From contig NZ_UFQB01000002.1 in assembly GCF_900496965.1 (NCBI RefSeq), positions 326,212 to 390,211 on the forward strand: a stretch of 64,000 bases of DNA. The letters run 5' to 3'. The notes below the pieces were generated by a model. That model ran no database searches and was not told the DNA's origin. It saw only the letters and a program-made list of their open reading frames with translations. Every line of letters begins with the position of its first letter. The first letter of the stretch is position 1. The position numbers were made by a program, and so were the translations under genes. This stretch comes from Achromobacter agilis (lineage in GTDB: Bacteria; Pseudomonadota; Gammaproteobacteria; Burkholderiales; Burkholderiaceae_B). Shown here one piece after another: positions 1 to 8,330 of the stretch.

Positions 1-2
1 TA

Positions 3-17
3 TAAGAGTCATTCTCA
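3..17. promoter_or_regulatory. Putative Fur box upstream of the PepSY/ApbE operon
   Basis: The 15-mer TAAGAGTCATTCTCA is an imperfect 7-1-7 inverted repeat. Its TGAGAAT half (read on the other strand) is identical to the half-site of the perfect palindrome upstream of the TonB receptor at about 41 kb. It lies 39 bases before the first ATG of the operon. Iron repression by Fur is inferred from this match and from the operon content. Confidence 0.6.
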
Positions 18-55
18 TTAAATGTTAGAATCCGCGGGCTTTCACCCGATACCCC

Positions 56-682
56 ATGGACAGTCAACCCACCCCTCGCCGCCGGGCCTATTGGCTCAAG
101 ACGCTGCATCAATGGCACTGGATCAGTTCAGCGCTGTGTCTGCTGGGAATGTTGCTGTTCGCGGTCACGGGGCTGACCCTGAACAACGCCTCGCACATCG
201 AGGCCAAGCCGGTGGTGAGCAACCGCGAGGCCCGGCTGCCCGCCGCCGTGCTGGCGCAATTGTCCCCGCCGCCCGCGCAGAAAAAGGCCCCCCTGCCTGC
301 TCCCGTCGCCCAATGGCTGGACGACACGCTGGGCGCCGCTTCGGCCGGCCGGCCCGCGGAATGGTCCCCTGACGAAATCTACCTGTCGCTGCCGCGCGCC
401 GGCGGCGACGCCTGGCTGTCCATCGACCTGTCCAGCGGCGACGTCGAATACGAGCGCACCGACCGCGGCTGGATCTCGTACCTGAACGATCTGCACAAAG
501 GCCGCAACACCGGCCTGGCCTGGAGCTGGTTCCTGGACATTTTCGCCGCCGCCTGTCTGGTCTTTTCGCTGACCGGGCTGGTGCTGCTGAAAATGCACGC
601 CGGCAACCGCAGCGCGACCTGGCCCATGGTCGGGCTCGGGGTCGTGATCCCGGTGGTGCTGGCCCTGCTCTTCATTCATTGA
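56..682 (+). CDS. PepSY-TM-like inner-membrane protein
   Basis: This 208-residue protein has one hydrophobic segment near residues 20-42, a periplasmic-looking middle domain, and two hydrophobic segments at the C-terminus (about 160-180 and 189-207). That matches short PepSY-associated membrane proteins. Longer relatives such as Pseudomonas FpvG take part in reducing ferric siderophores in the periplasm. It is the first gene of a co-directional operon with DUF2271, DUF4198, ApbE and a flavoreductase, just downstream of a Fur-like box. I infer that it carries or supports electron transfer across the inner membrane to iron. The family call is fairly secure; the role is inferred. Confidence 0.75.
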   Translation: MDSQPTPRRRAYWLKTLHQWHWISSALCLLGMLLFAVTGLTLNNASHIEAKPVVSNREARLPAAVLAQLSPPPAQKKAPLPAPVAQWLDDTLGAASAGRPAEWSPDEIYLSLPRAGGDAWLSIDLSSGDVEYERTDRGWISYLNDLHKGRNTGLAWSWFLDIFAAACLVFSLTGLVLLKMHAGNRSATWPMVGLGVVIPVVLALLFIH

Positions 683-709
683 TTCTATCGATCCGCCCTG
701 GAGACCTCC

Positions 710-1225
710 ATGCGCAAGCTGTTGTTGTCGGCCCTGCTGGCCGGCCTGATCGCCCGAACGGCCCACGCGGCCGACATCGGCCTGTCCATCGAGGTCCCGC
801 GCCTTGACGTCGCGGAATACCACCGGCCCTACGTGGCGATCTGGATCGAAAACCCCGACCAGAGCGTCGCCACCGATCTGGCGGTCTGGTACGACGTGGC
901 CAAGAAGAACAACGAAGGCACCGAATGGCTCAAGGACATGCGCCAGTGGTGGCGTCGCAGTGGCCGCAACCAGCAGTTTCCGGTGGACGGCGTCAGCGGC
1001 GCGACGAAGCCCGCGGGCAAGCACGCGCTGAGCTTCGACGCGGCCAGCAAGCCCCTGTCGCAGCTCAAGCCCGGCCAGTACGCGGTGGTAGTCGAGGCGG
1101 CGCGCGAAGTCGGCGGCCGCGAACTGCTGCGCATCCCCTTCCAATGGCCGCCGCAGAAGGCCGAGCAGTTGACGGCCCGCGGCGAACACGAACTGGGCGC
1201 CATCGCGCTCGACCTGAAACCCTGA
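710..1225 (+). CDS. DUF2271 periplasmic protein with flavinylation motif
   Basis: A 171-residue protein with a Sec signal peptide (hydrophobic residues 4-16, cleavage near AHA-AD at 20-21). The body matches DUF2271. Residues 93-99 read DGVSGAT, which fits the D-x-x-S-G-A-T/S motif on whose Thr/Ser ApbE attaches FMN in NqrC and RnfG; the acceptor would be Thr99. An apbE gene lies two genes downstream in the same operon. I infer a covalently flavinylated periplasmic electron carrier working with the PepSY protein and the flavoreductase. The start follows a CTGGAGACC ribosome site. Confidence 0.8.
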   Translation: MRKLLLSALLAGLIARTAHAADIGLSIEVPRLDVAEYHRPYVAIWIENPDQSVATDLAVWYDVAKKNNEGTEWLKDMRQWWRRSGRNQQFPVDGVSGATKPAGKHALSFDAASKPLSQLKPGQYAVVVEAAREVGGRELLRIPFQWPPQKAEQLTARGEHELGAIALDLKP

Positions 1226-1239
1226 CTAGGAACGCAACG

Positions 1240-2040
1240 ATGAAATCCGCCGCCAAACTGGCCGCCGCCCTGGCGCTCTGCCTGCCTTTCGCCGCCCACG
1301 CGCATGACGTCTGGATCGTGCCGTCCTCCACGGTGCTGTCGGGCACCGACAGCTGGGTCACGGTAGACGCCGCCGTCGGCAACGACAAGTTCTATTTCAA
1401 CCACGCCCCGCTGCGCCTGGACGGCCTGGCCGTCACGGCCCCCGACGGCAATCCCGCCGAAGCCGAAAACCTCAACCGCGGCAAGCTGCGCAGCACCTTC
1501 GACCTGCAGCTCAAGCAAAGCGGCACGTACCGCGTGGCCGTCGTCAACGACGGCGTGTTCGCGCGCTGGAAGGAAGACGGCAAGAACAAGCGCTACTTCG
1601 GCAAGGTGGAAGGCCTGGCGCAGGCCGTGCCGGCCAAGGCCGACGGCCTGGAAATCTCCCAGAGCCTGGGCCGCGTCGAAACCTTCGTGACCGCCGGCAA
1701 GCCGACCGCCGTCAAGCCGATCGGCCGCGGCCTGGAGCTGGCCCCCGTCACGCATCCGAACGACCTGTTCACGGACGAACCCGCCACGTTCCAGATGCTG
1801 CTGGACGGCAAGCCCGCGGCGGAACTGGAAGTCAACGTCGTGCCCGGCGGCAGCCGCTATCGCGACAAGGTCGACGAGATCCCGCTGAAGACCGACAAGG
1901 ACGGCAAGTTCACGGTGAAGTGGCCGCAACCCGGCCTGTACTGGATCGAAGCCGGCATGGAAGACGCCAAGGTCAGCGTGCCGCAAGCCACGAAGCGCCG
2001 CCTGTCCTACGCGGGCACCGTCGAAGTGCTGCAGCCCTAA
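1240..2040 (+). CDS. DUF4198 periplasmic protein
   Basis: A 266-residue protein beginning with a clear Sec signal peptide (MKSAAKLAAALALCLPFAAHA, then HDVW). The His-Asp-Val-Trp start of the mature chain and the later beta-rich repeat-like region (about 170-240) match DUF4198, a family often found beside TonB-dependent receptors and nickel or iron transport genes. The start at 1240 puts the signal peptide at the N-terminus; a longer in-frame reading from 925 would bury it. The gene follows DUF2271 by 14 bases. A metal-handling role in the periplasm is inferred from neighbours only. Confidence 0.8.
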   Translation: MKSAAKLAAALALCLPFAAHAHDVWIVPSSTVLSGTDSWVTVDAAVGNDKFYFNHAPLRLDGLAVTAPDGNPAEAENLNRGKLRSTFDLQLKQSGTYRVAVVNDGVFARWKEDGKNKRYFGKVEGLAQAVPAKADGLEISQSLGRVETFVTAGKPTAVKPIGRGLELAPVTHPNDLFTDEPATFQMLLDGKPAAELEVNVVPGGSRYRDKVDEIPLKTDKDGKFTVKWPQPGLYWIEAGMEDAKVSVPQATKRRLSYAGTVEVLQP

Positions 2041-2054
2041 GCCGGCGCGGCCGC

Positions 2055-3065
2055 ATGGCGAATCCTCCTTCCTACGCCCCGCGCGGCGCGACGGTCGCCG
2101 CGCCGCGCGTCGCCTATGGCGCCATGCCGGCCCGGCCCGCGGCGCTGGCCGGAGCGACCATGGGCACCACCTGGTCGGCGCGCGTGGCCCTGCCGGCCGG
2201 GCGCACCGAGGCCGCCGCGCGGCAGGCCATCCAGGCCGCGCTGGACGAGGTGGTGGCCCAGATGAGTACCTGGGAAGCGGATTCCGACATCACGCGCTAC
2301 AACCAGGCCGGCCCCGGCTGGCAAGCCCTGCCCGCCGGATTCTTCCACGTGCTGGACCACGCGCTGGCGCTGGCCGAGGATACCGGCGGGGCCTACGACC
2401 CGACCGTCGGGCCGCTGGTGAACGCCTGGGGTTTCGGCCCGCACCAGCGCGCCTTCGAGCCGCCCTCTCCCGCCGCCATCGACGCCGCGCGCCAGCGCTG
2501 CGGCTGGCGCCGCGTGCGTCTGGACGCCGGCAGGCAGGCGGCGCTGCAGGAAGGCGGCACCTACCTGGACCTGTCCTCCATCGCCAAGGGCTACGGCGTG
2601 GACCGCGCCGCGATGGCGCTCGACGCCCTGGGCATCACGCAATACCTGGTGGAAGTCGGCGGCGAATTGCGCGCGCGCGGCAAGCGGCCCGACGGCCAGT
2701 CCTGGCGCGTCGCCGTCGAAGTGCCCGATGCCAGCGACGGCCACGCGCTGGCGCTGCCGCTGGACGAATGCAGCATCGCCACCTCGGGCGACTACCGGCG
2801 CCACGCGGGCACGGGCGACGAACGCTACGCCCACACCATCGATCCCCGCAGCGGCCAGCCAGTGCGCAACCACCTGGCCTCGGTCACCGTGCTGCATCCC
2901 GGCTGTATGCAGGCCGACGCGCTGGCTACGGCCCTGACGGTGCTGGGCGAGGAGGACGGGCTGGCCTACGCCCGCCGCCACGACCTGGCGGCCCTGTTCA
3001 TCCTGCGCAAAGCCCAGGCCTACCGCGTCGCCGCCACCCCGGCGTTCCAGGCCCTCGCCCGCTGA
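2055..3065 (+). CDS. apbE: FAD:protein FMN transferase (ApbE)
   Basis: ApbE moves FMN from FAD onto a Thr or Ser of target proteins, with Mg2+. The 336-residue product shows the family blocks in order: ATMGTTWS near residue 35, YDPTVGPLV, DLSSIAKGYGVD, LVEVGGELRARG, SIATSGDYR, YAHTIDPRSGQP and ADALATALTVLG. The likely substrate is the DUF2271 protein encoded 830 bases upstream. The N-terminus has no hydrophobic signal sequence or lipobox, although most ApbE proteins are exported; upstream in-frame sequence does not supply one. Five bases separate it from the flavoreductase gene. Confidence 0.92.
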   Translation: MANPPSYAPRGATVAAPRVAYGAMPARPAALAGATMGTTWSARVALPAGRTEAAARQAIQAALDEVVAQMSTWEADSDITRYNQAGPGWQALPAGFFHVLDHALALAEDTGGAYDPTVGPLVNAWGFGPHQRAFEPPSPAAIDAARQRCGWRRVRLDAGRQAALQEGGTYLDLSSIAKGYGVDRAAMALDALGITQYLVEVGGELRARGKRPDGQSWRVAVEVPDASDGHALALPLDECSIATSGDYRRHAGTGDERYAHTIDPRSGQPVRNHLASVTVLHPGCMQADALATALTVLGEEDGLAYARRHDLAALFILRKAQAYRVAATPAFQALAR

Positions 3066-3069
3066 AGAC

Positions 3070-4464
3070 ATGACTCCGACCCGATTGATCGCGGCGGCGT
3101 GCGTGGCGGGGCTATGGCTGCTCCTGTGCCTCTGGGCCTGGCGCCGCGCCCGGCGCCAGGAAACGCAACAGGCGCGGGCGCTGCAGGCCCTGGACGCCCC
3201 CGTGCCCGTAGATACCCTGCTGGTCGCCTACGCGACCCAGACCGGCTATGCCGAATCGCTGGCCGAGCAGACGGCCGACTCGCTGCGCGCGGGCGGACTG
3301 ACGGTGCGCGTCGCCGCGCTGGACCAGCTGGACGTGGCCCGCCTGGCCGCTTATCGCCGCATGCTGTTCGTCGCCAGCACCTATGGCGAAGGCGATCCGC
3401 CCGACGCCGCGGCGGCCTTCTCCGACCAGATGCTGCCGGCCGGGCCGGGCGAAGCCGCGCGCTGCGCGCCCGCGCTGGCCGGCGCGCAGTACGCGGTGCT
3501 GGCGCTGGGCGACAGCGAATACGCGAACTTCTGCGGCTTCGGCCACCGCCTCGACGAATGGCTCCACGCGCAAGGCGCGGTACCCCTTTTCGATCTGGTC
3601 GAGGTCGACAACGGCGACCCGGCCGCGCTGCGCCACTGGCAACATCACCTTGGGCTGCTGGCCGGACGCAGCGACCTGCCCGATTGGCAAGCGCCCGCAT
3701 ATCAGCCGTGGCGCCTGGCATCCCGCAAGCGGCTCAATCCGGACAGCCAGGGCGGCCCCTGCTACCTGCTGACGCTGACACCGCCCGCGGATGTGGACAG
3801 CACCTGGCAGGCCGGCGACATCGCCGAGGTCGGCCCGCGCCGGGAAGCCGGCGGCCCGCTGCACGCTCACCGCGAATACTCCATCGCCTCGCTGCCCGAG
3901 GACGGCGCGATCCAATTGCTCGTGCGCCAGATGCGCGGCGCGGACGGCGCGCTGGGATTGGGCAGCGGCTGGCTGACCCACATCGCCCGGCCCGGCGACC
4001 CGATAGACCTGCGCGTGCGCGTCAACCGCAATTTTCACGCGCCCGCCGACGGCCGCCCCCTGATCCTGGTGGGCAACGGCACGGGCCTGGCCGGCCTGCG
4101 CGCCCTGATCAAGGCGCGCCGCGCCGCCGGCCACCGGCGCAACTGGCTGGTCTTCGGCGAACGCAACGCGGCTCACGATTGGTTCTGCGGGGACGAAATC
4201 GCCGCCTGGCAACGCGACGGCACGCTGGAACGCGTGGACGCGGTTTTCTCGCGCGACCAGGCCGAGCGCCGCTACGTGCAGCATCATTTACGCGAGCAGG
4301 CGGACGCGGTGCGCGCCTGGGCCGGCGACGGCGCCGCGATCTACGTCTGCGGCAGCCTGCAGGGCATGGCCGGCGGCGTGGACGTCGCCCTGCAGGACAT
4401 CCTGGGCGACGCGCGCCTGCAGGCCATGCAGCGCGACGGCCGCTACCGGCGCGACGTGTACTGA
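3070..4464 (+). CDS. Membrane-anchored flavodoxin/ferredoxin-NADP reductase-type flavoprotein
   Basis: A 464-residue fusion resembling the sulfite reductase flavoprotein alpha subunit. Residues about 6-24 form one membrane helix followed by RRARRQE, which places the rest in the cytoplasm. A flavodoxin domain follows (ATQTGYAESLAEQTADSL about 57-74, ASTYGEGDPPDAAAAF, LALGDSEYANFCGFG), then an FAD domain with REYSIAS and an NADP domain with VGNGTGLAGLR and YVCGSLQGMAGGVD. It would feed NADPH electrons through FMN/FAD to the membrane partner of this operon. CysI is not nearby, so a sulfite reductase role is unlikely. Confidence 0.85.
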   Translation: MTPTRLIAAACVAGLWLLLCLWAWRRARRQETQQARALQALDAPVPVDTLLVAYATQTGYAESLAEQTADSLRAGGLTVRVAALDQLDVARLAAYRRMLFVASTYGEGDPPDAAAAFSDQMLPAGPGEAARCAPALAGAQYAVLALGDSEYANFCGFGHRLDEWLHAQGAVPLFDLVEVDNGDPAALRHWQHHLGLLAGRSDLPDWQAPAYQPWRLASRKRLNPDSQGGPCYLLTLTPPADVDSTWQAGDIAEVGPRREAGGPLHAHREYSIASLPEDGAIQLLVRQMRGADGALGLGSGWLTHIARPGDPIDLRVRVNRNFHAPADGRPLILVGNGTGLAGLRALIKARRAAGHRRNWLVFGERNAAHDWFCGDEIAAWQRDGTLERVDAVFSRDQAERRYVQHHLREQADAVRAWAGDGAAIYVCGSLQGMAGGVDVALQDILGDARLQAMQRDGRYRRDVY

Positions 4465-4505
4465 ACCGGCGGCGCCCCCGCAAGGCCGCGCCCGCCGCCG
4501 CAAGA

Positions 4506-5465
4506 TCACTGCAGCTTGATCTGCGCCTTGTCGATCACCGTCTTCCAGCGGTCGCGCTCGGTGCGGATCTGCTCGGTGAATTCCGCGGGCGTGTTGCCCA
4601 GCGGAAAGGCGCCGGTCTCTTCCATCTTGGCCGCGGTCGCCGGGTCGCGCACCGCCTGCGCGAAAGCCTGCGCCAGTTTATCGCGCACGTCGTCGGGCAT
4701 GCCCGCCGGCCCCACCACGCCGTACCATGCCGTCACGTCGTAATCCTTGTAGCCTTGCTCGGCGAAGGTCGGCACGTCCGGCAGGCGCGGATTGCGCTGC
4801 GCGCCCGTGATCGCCAGGGCCCGCAGGTGATTGCTCTTCAGATAGGGCAGCGAGGACGGGAAGTTGTCGAAAATCACCGGCACCACGCCGCCTACGGTGT
4901 CTGTCAGCGCGGGCGCCGAGCCCCGGTACGAAATGCTGTTCATCTTGCCGCCGATGAGCTGCAGGAACCAGATCATGCCCAGATCGTTCACGCCGCCCGC
5001 GCCCGCGTTGGCATAGCCGTCCTTGTTGGGATTGGCGCGCACGTGCGTCACGAACTCCGCCAGCGTCTTGGCCGGGAACTGCGGGTTTACGCTCAGGATG
5101 TTGGGGCTGGTGACCAGGTTGCTGACCGGCGTGAAATCCTTGACGGGATCGTAGGCCAGGTTGGGGAACAGGTGCGGCGCCGTGCCGTGGGTACTGACCG
5201 TCGCCAGGCCCACGGTGTAGCCATCGGGCTTGGCGCGGGCCGTGGCCGTCATGCCGATCGTGCCTGACGCGCCCGTGCGGTTCTCGACCACGATCTGCTG
5301 GCCCAGGATCTCTCCGGCCTTCGCCGCGGCCAGCCGCCCGACGATGTCCGTCGGGCCGCCCGCGGGGAACGGCACGATGAGGGTGATGGGATGGTCGGGA
5401 AAGGCCGCCTGGGCGGTGGGCAGCACCGCGGCCAGCGCCAGGGCGATGCAGGTCTTGCGCATCAT
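4506..5465 (-). CDS. Bug/TctC-family tripartite tricarboxylate transporter-type binding protein
   Basis: A 319-residue periplasmic solute-binding protein of the Bug family, which is greatly expanded in Bordetella. It has a signal peptide (MMRKTCIALALAAVLPTAQA) and the Bug landmarks FPDHPITLIVPFPAGGPTD, VVENRTGASGTIG and TGAQRNPRLPDVPTFAEQG. The start at 5465 is preceded by CAGGAGACA. No transporter membrane subunits are nearby, so it is an orphan Bug. The amidohydrolase gene lies 32 bases upstream on the same strand, so the ligand may be an N-acyl amino acid or another carboxylate. That ligand is a guess. Confidence 0.9.
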   Translation of the reverse strand: MMRKTCIALALAAVLPTAQAAFPDHPITLIVPFPAGGPTDIVGRLAAAKAGEILGQQIVVENRTGASGTIGMTATARAKPDGYTVGLATVSTHGTAPHLFPNLAYDPVKDFTPVSNLVTSPNILSVNPQFPAKTLAEFVTHVRANPNKDGYANAGAGGVNDLGMIWFLQLIGGKMNSISYRGSAPALTDTVGGVVPVIFDNFPSSLPYLKSNHLRALAITGAQRNPRLPDVPTFAEQGYKDYDVTAWYGVVGPAGMPDDVRDKLAQAFAQAVRDPATAAKMEETGAFPLGNTPAEFTEQIRTERDRWKTVIDKAQIKLQ

Positions 5466-5497
5466 GGTGTTTGTCTCCTGTAGGAATGGGATGTGTT

Positions 5498-6967
5498 TTA
5501 TTGAACAGAGCCCGCGGCATCGGCCGCCATGGCCTCGCGCCGCAGGATCCTGCCGGGCCGCGGCATGCCCGCCGCCGCCGGGAATACCTGGCTTCCGTTG
5601 ACCAGCACGTGCTCGACGCCCGCGGACGCCAGGGTCGGCGCTTCCCAGGTGGCGCGGTCCTCGATGGTGTCGGCGTCGAACACCACGATGTCCGCCCACG
5701 CACCGTCGGTGAGCTGGCCGCGTCCCGCCAGGCCGAACACGCGCGCCGGCAAGGCGGTCATCTTGGCGACCGCCGCCTCCAGCGTCAGCAACTGGGCCTC
5801 GCGCACATAGCGTCCCAGCACGCGCGTGAAGCTGCCCCACAGGCGCGGGTGGGGATGCGCGTCGTTGGGCAGCCCGTCGGAGCCGACCATGCAGCGCTCG
5901 TGCCGGAAAATGCGCTGGACCTCGGTTTCGTCCATGGCGAAGTAGATGGCGCCCGCGGGGCACAGCCGGCGCGCCGCCGTCGTTTTGTCGCAGCCCCAGC
6001 GCGCCGCAATGTCGCTCAGGTATTCGCCGCCGCATTCGGGATGCGGGGTGGACCAGGTAATGCGGATATCGTCGATGATCTCGGCGCGCTCCGGGATCAG
6101 GATGGTGGAGCTGCCCGGGTACGGATAGATATCCAGCGCCACGTCCACGCCTTCGCCGCGCGCGCGGTCGATGTTGGCCAGGGTGGCGTGGCTCTTGCCC
6201 CAGTTGCGCGGCAACATGCATTTGTGGTGCGACAGGACGGTGGCGCAGCCGGTGTTGCGTCCGACGGCAAGCACCTCATCGACCGCGGCTTCGACTTCAT
6301 CGCCCTCGTTGCGGATATGGCTGGTGTGCATCGCGCCGCGCGCCGCCGCCACCCGCGCCAGGCCTTCCAGTTCCGCCGCCTGCGCGGCGCCGCCGGGCTG
6401 GTATGCCAGGCCGGTGCTGAACCCCACCGCGCCGGCGGCCAAGGCATCGTCCAGCATGCGCTGCATGGCATCCTGCTCCTGCTCCGTCGGCTGCGCCGCG
6501 GGGTCGCGCATGGCGGCTAGGCGCAGGTTGGCGTGCCCCACCAGCGCCGCCACGTTGATCATCGGCTGCTGCGCGCGCAGCGCGTCGAAATAGGCGCGCA
6601 TGTCGGTGAACAAGGGTGTTTCGCCCAGCAGGGCCAGCGCCGCCGCGGTATTGCCGGGCAAGGGCGCGGGTGCGCCGCTGACGCCGCAATTGCCCACGAC
6701 GACCGAAGTGATGCCCTGGCTGGTCTTCCATTCCAGCCCCGGCCGCTCCACGAACATCAGGTCGTCATGGCCATGCACGTCGATAAAGCCGGGCGCCACG
6801 ATCTTGCCGCGGGCGTCCACGCGGCGCGCCGCCGCAACGTCCGCCAGGTCGCCGATCGCGGCGATGCGTTCGCCCGCCACGCCCACGTCGGCGCGGCGCC
6901 GGGGGCCGCCCAGCCCATCGATGACCCAGCCGCCTTCAATAATGAGGTCCAGAGTTTGCTGCCGCAT
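5498..6967 (-). CDS. N-acyl-D-amino-acid deacylase family amidohydrolase
   Basis: A 489-residue metal-dependent amidohydrolase. The N-terminal small beta domain is followed by the metal-binding GFIDVHGHDD block (about 58-67), the VVGNCGVSGAP segment and the late VGSDG block, as in D-aminoacylases. The family removes the acyl group from N-acyl-D-amino acids; some members act on other N-acyl compounds. It is the first gene of a two-gene operon with a Bug protein and is divergent from a LysR regulator 128 bases away, which probably controls it. Confidence 0.85.
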   Translation of the reverse strand: MRQQTLDLIIEGGWVIDGLGGPRRRADVGVAGERIAAIGDLADVAAARRVDARGKIVAPGFIDVHGHDDLMFVERPGLEWKTSQGITSVVVGNCGVSGAPAPLPGNTAAALALLGETPLFTDMRAYFDALRAQQPMINVAALVGHANLRLAAMRDPAAQPTEQEQDAMQRMLDDALAAGAVGFSTGLAYQPGGAAQAAELEGLARVAAARGAMHTSHIRNEGDEVEAAVDEVLAVGRNTGCATVLSHHKCMLPRNWGKSHATLANIDRARGEGVDVALDIYPYPGSSTILIPERAEIIDDIRITWSTPHPECGGEYLSDIAARWGCDKTTAARRLCPAGAIYFAMDETEVQRIFRHERCMVGSDGLPNDAHPHPRLWGSFTRVLGRYVREAQLLTLEAAVAKMTALPARVFGLAGRGQLTDGAWADIVVFDADTIEDRATWEAPTLASAGVEHVLVNGSQVFPAAAGMPRPGRILRREAMAADAAGSVQ

Positions 6968-7095
6968 GGTTCTCCCGCCTTGATCGGGCCCATGCGGGGA
7001 TGCCCCGGGACCGGTGGATGCCGAAAGAGCGTAGTATCGTCGGCCCGATCGATCTGGGAAAATTGTTTTTATTGATCCATCTATCGTGATTTGAA

Positions 7096-8067
7096 ATGAA
7101 TCGCCTGCCCAAGCACGTCACCCTGAAACACCTGACCGCCTTCGTCGCGGTAGCGCAGGAATCCAGCTTCACGCATGCCGCCAAGCGCCTGTTCCAGACG
7201 CAATCGTCAGTAACCAGCCTCGTCCGGCAACTCGAGGAAGCGCTGGCCACGCAGCTGTTCGCGCGCACCAGCCGGCGCGTGCTGCTGACGGCAGCGGGCG
7301 AGGAATTCCTGCCCCGCGTCATGCGCCTGCTGGCGGATTTCGACGGCGTGATCGAAGACGTGGTGCGCTTCGGCGCGATGGAGCGCGGGCGCGTGGGCGT
7401 GGCGGCAGCGCCGTCGGCCATCACGCAGATCATCGCGCCCGCGGCGGCAGCCTTCTCCGCCCAGTATCCCGGCGTGCGCCTGTATCTCAGCGACGACAAC
7501 TCCGGCCGCATCCAGCGCAAAGTCTCCGCGCGCGAAGTGGATTTCGGCCTGACCAGCCGCTGGGCGGACGCGCCCGGGCTGCGTTTCGACGCCTTGCTGG
7601 AAGACCGGTTCGGCGTGCTGTACCGCGAGGACGATCCCGGCTTGAGCCCGGGCCGCGACGGCACGATGCGCTGGTCGGACCTGGCGCAGCGCAAGCTGGT
7701 GGGCGTAGTGGACGAGACCGGCATCATGGCGCTGCTGCGCGCCCGCGCCGATCTGCCGGTCGAGGCGGCCGCCCCCTTCTACGAAGCCTCCAGCACCACC
7801 TCGCAGGCGGCGCTGGTAAAGGCGGGGCTGGGCGTGGCGCTGCTGCCGGCGCTGGCGGCCCAGCGGGTGCTGGAGCCCGGGCTGGCCTATGCGCTGCTGG
7901 CGCGCCCGACTGTCGTGCGCACGGTATGCATCATCCGGCACAAGGAATACCCCTTGAGTCCCGCCGCCGAAGCGCTGATCGCCGCCATCCGCGATTATCT
8001 GCTCACGGCGGCGCTGCCGGCGGGCTGCAAGCGGGTTGCGGGCAACGTGGGGCGGCAGAAGTGCTAG
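7096..8067 (+). CDS. LysR-family transcriptional regulator
   Basis: A 323-residue LysR regulator. The N-terminal winged helix-turn-helix covers about residues 8-66 (LKHLTAFVAVAQESSFTHAA, SSVTSLVRQLEEALATQLF), followed by a periplasmic-binding-like effector domain. It is transcribed divergently from the amidohydrolase-Bug operon; the shared 128-base AT-richer intergenic region holds the likely operator. It probably senses the substrate or product of the deacylase. The last 15 or so residues are basic and atypical. The start follows a weak ribosome site. Confidence 0.9.
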   Translation: MNRLPKHVTLKHLTAFVAVAQESSFTHAAKRLFQTQSSVTSLVRQLEEALATQLFARTSRRVLLTAAGEEFLPRVMRLLADFDGVIEDVVRFGAMERGRVGVAAAPSAITQIIAPAAAAFSAQYPGVRLYLSDDNSGRIQRKVSAREVDFGLTSRWADAPGLRFDALLEDRFGVLYREDDPGLSPGRDGTMRWSDLAQRKLVGVVDETGIMALLRARADLPVEAAAPFYEASSTTSQAALVKAGLGVALLPALAAQRVLEPGLAYALLARPTVVRTVCIIRHKEYPLSPAAEALIAAIRDYLLTAALPAGCKRVAGNVGRQKC

Positions 8068-8104
8068 GGGAGGTTGGGCTCGGGCGGTGTCTGCGTCCAG
8101 GGTT

Positions 8105-8296
8105 GGTGTCAGACACCCGTGAAGATGGCCGCAAGCCTGCGGGGCCGTCTCGTAGGGGTGTCAGACACTGCGCGTGAAGCGTCACACGGAGAAGCGTCTG
8201 ACACCCCTACGAGACGCGCTCCGCTTTACCTCGGCGCTTCCCGGGTGTCTGACACCCGGCAACCCTGCGAAGCCATCTCGTAACGATGTCAGACAC
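8105..8296. repeat. Array of GTGTCAGACAC palindromic repeats
   Basis: At least five copies of a GTGTCAGACAC-type palindrome lie between lysR and the SRPBCC gene: 8105-8117, 8157-8168, 8196-8205, 8241-8259 (a perfect 9-1-9 palindrome, CCGGGTGTCTGACACCCGG) and 8287-8296. The segments 8146-8166 and 8196-8216 are perfect 21-base inverted repeats with a 29-base loop, so the RNA would fold into a long hairpin. A degenerate copy of the same arm lies at about 8274-8296. It resembles REP-type intergenic repeats. Confidence 0.8.
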
Positions 8297-8330
8297 GGCC
8301 CTGCATCCCCGCACTGCGCATCGCGACGTG

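Noticed and set aside
3070..4464. Sulfite reductase (CysJ) assignment
   Set aside because: The N-terminal membrane helix and iron/ApbE operon context, with no cysI nearby, argue against sulfite reduction.
3099..5267. 722-codon open frame on the plus strand
   Set aside because: It overlaps the flavoreductase in another frame and runs antisense through the Bug gene. It is Arg/Ala/Gly-rich without any motif.
8105..8296. CRISPR-like array
   Set aside because: Repeats are palindromic, irregularly spaced, in both orientations, and no cas genes are present.
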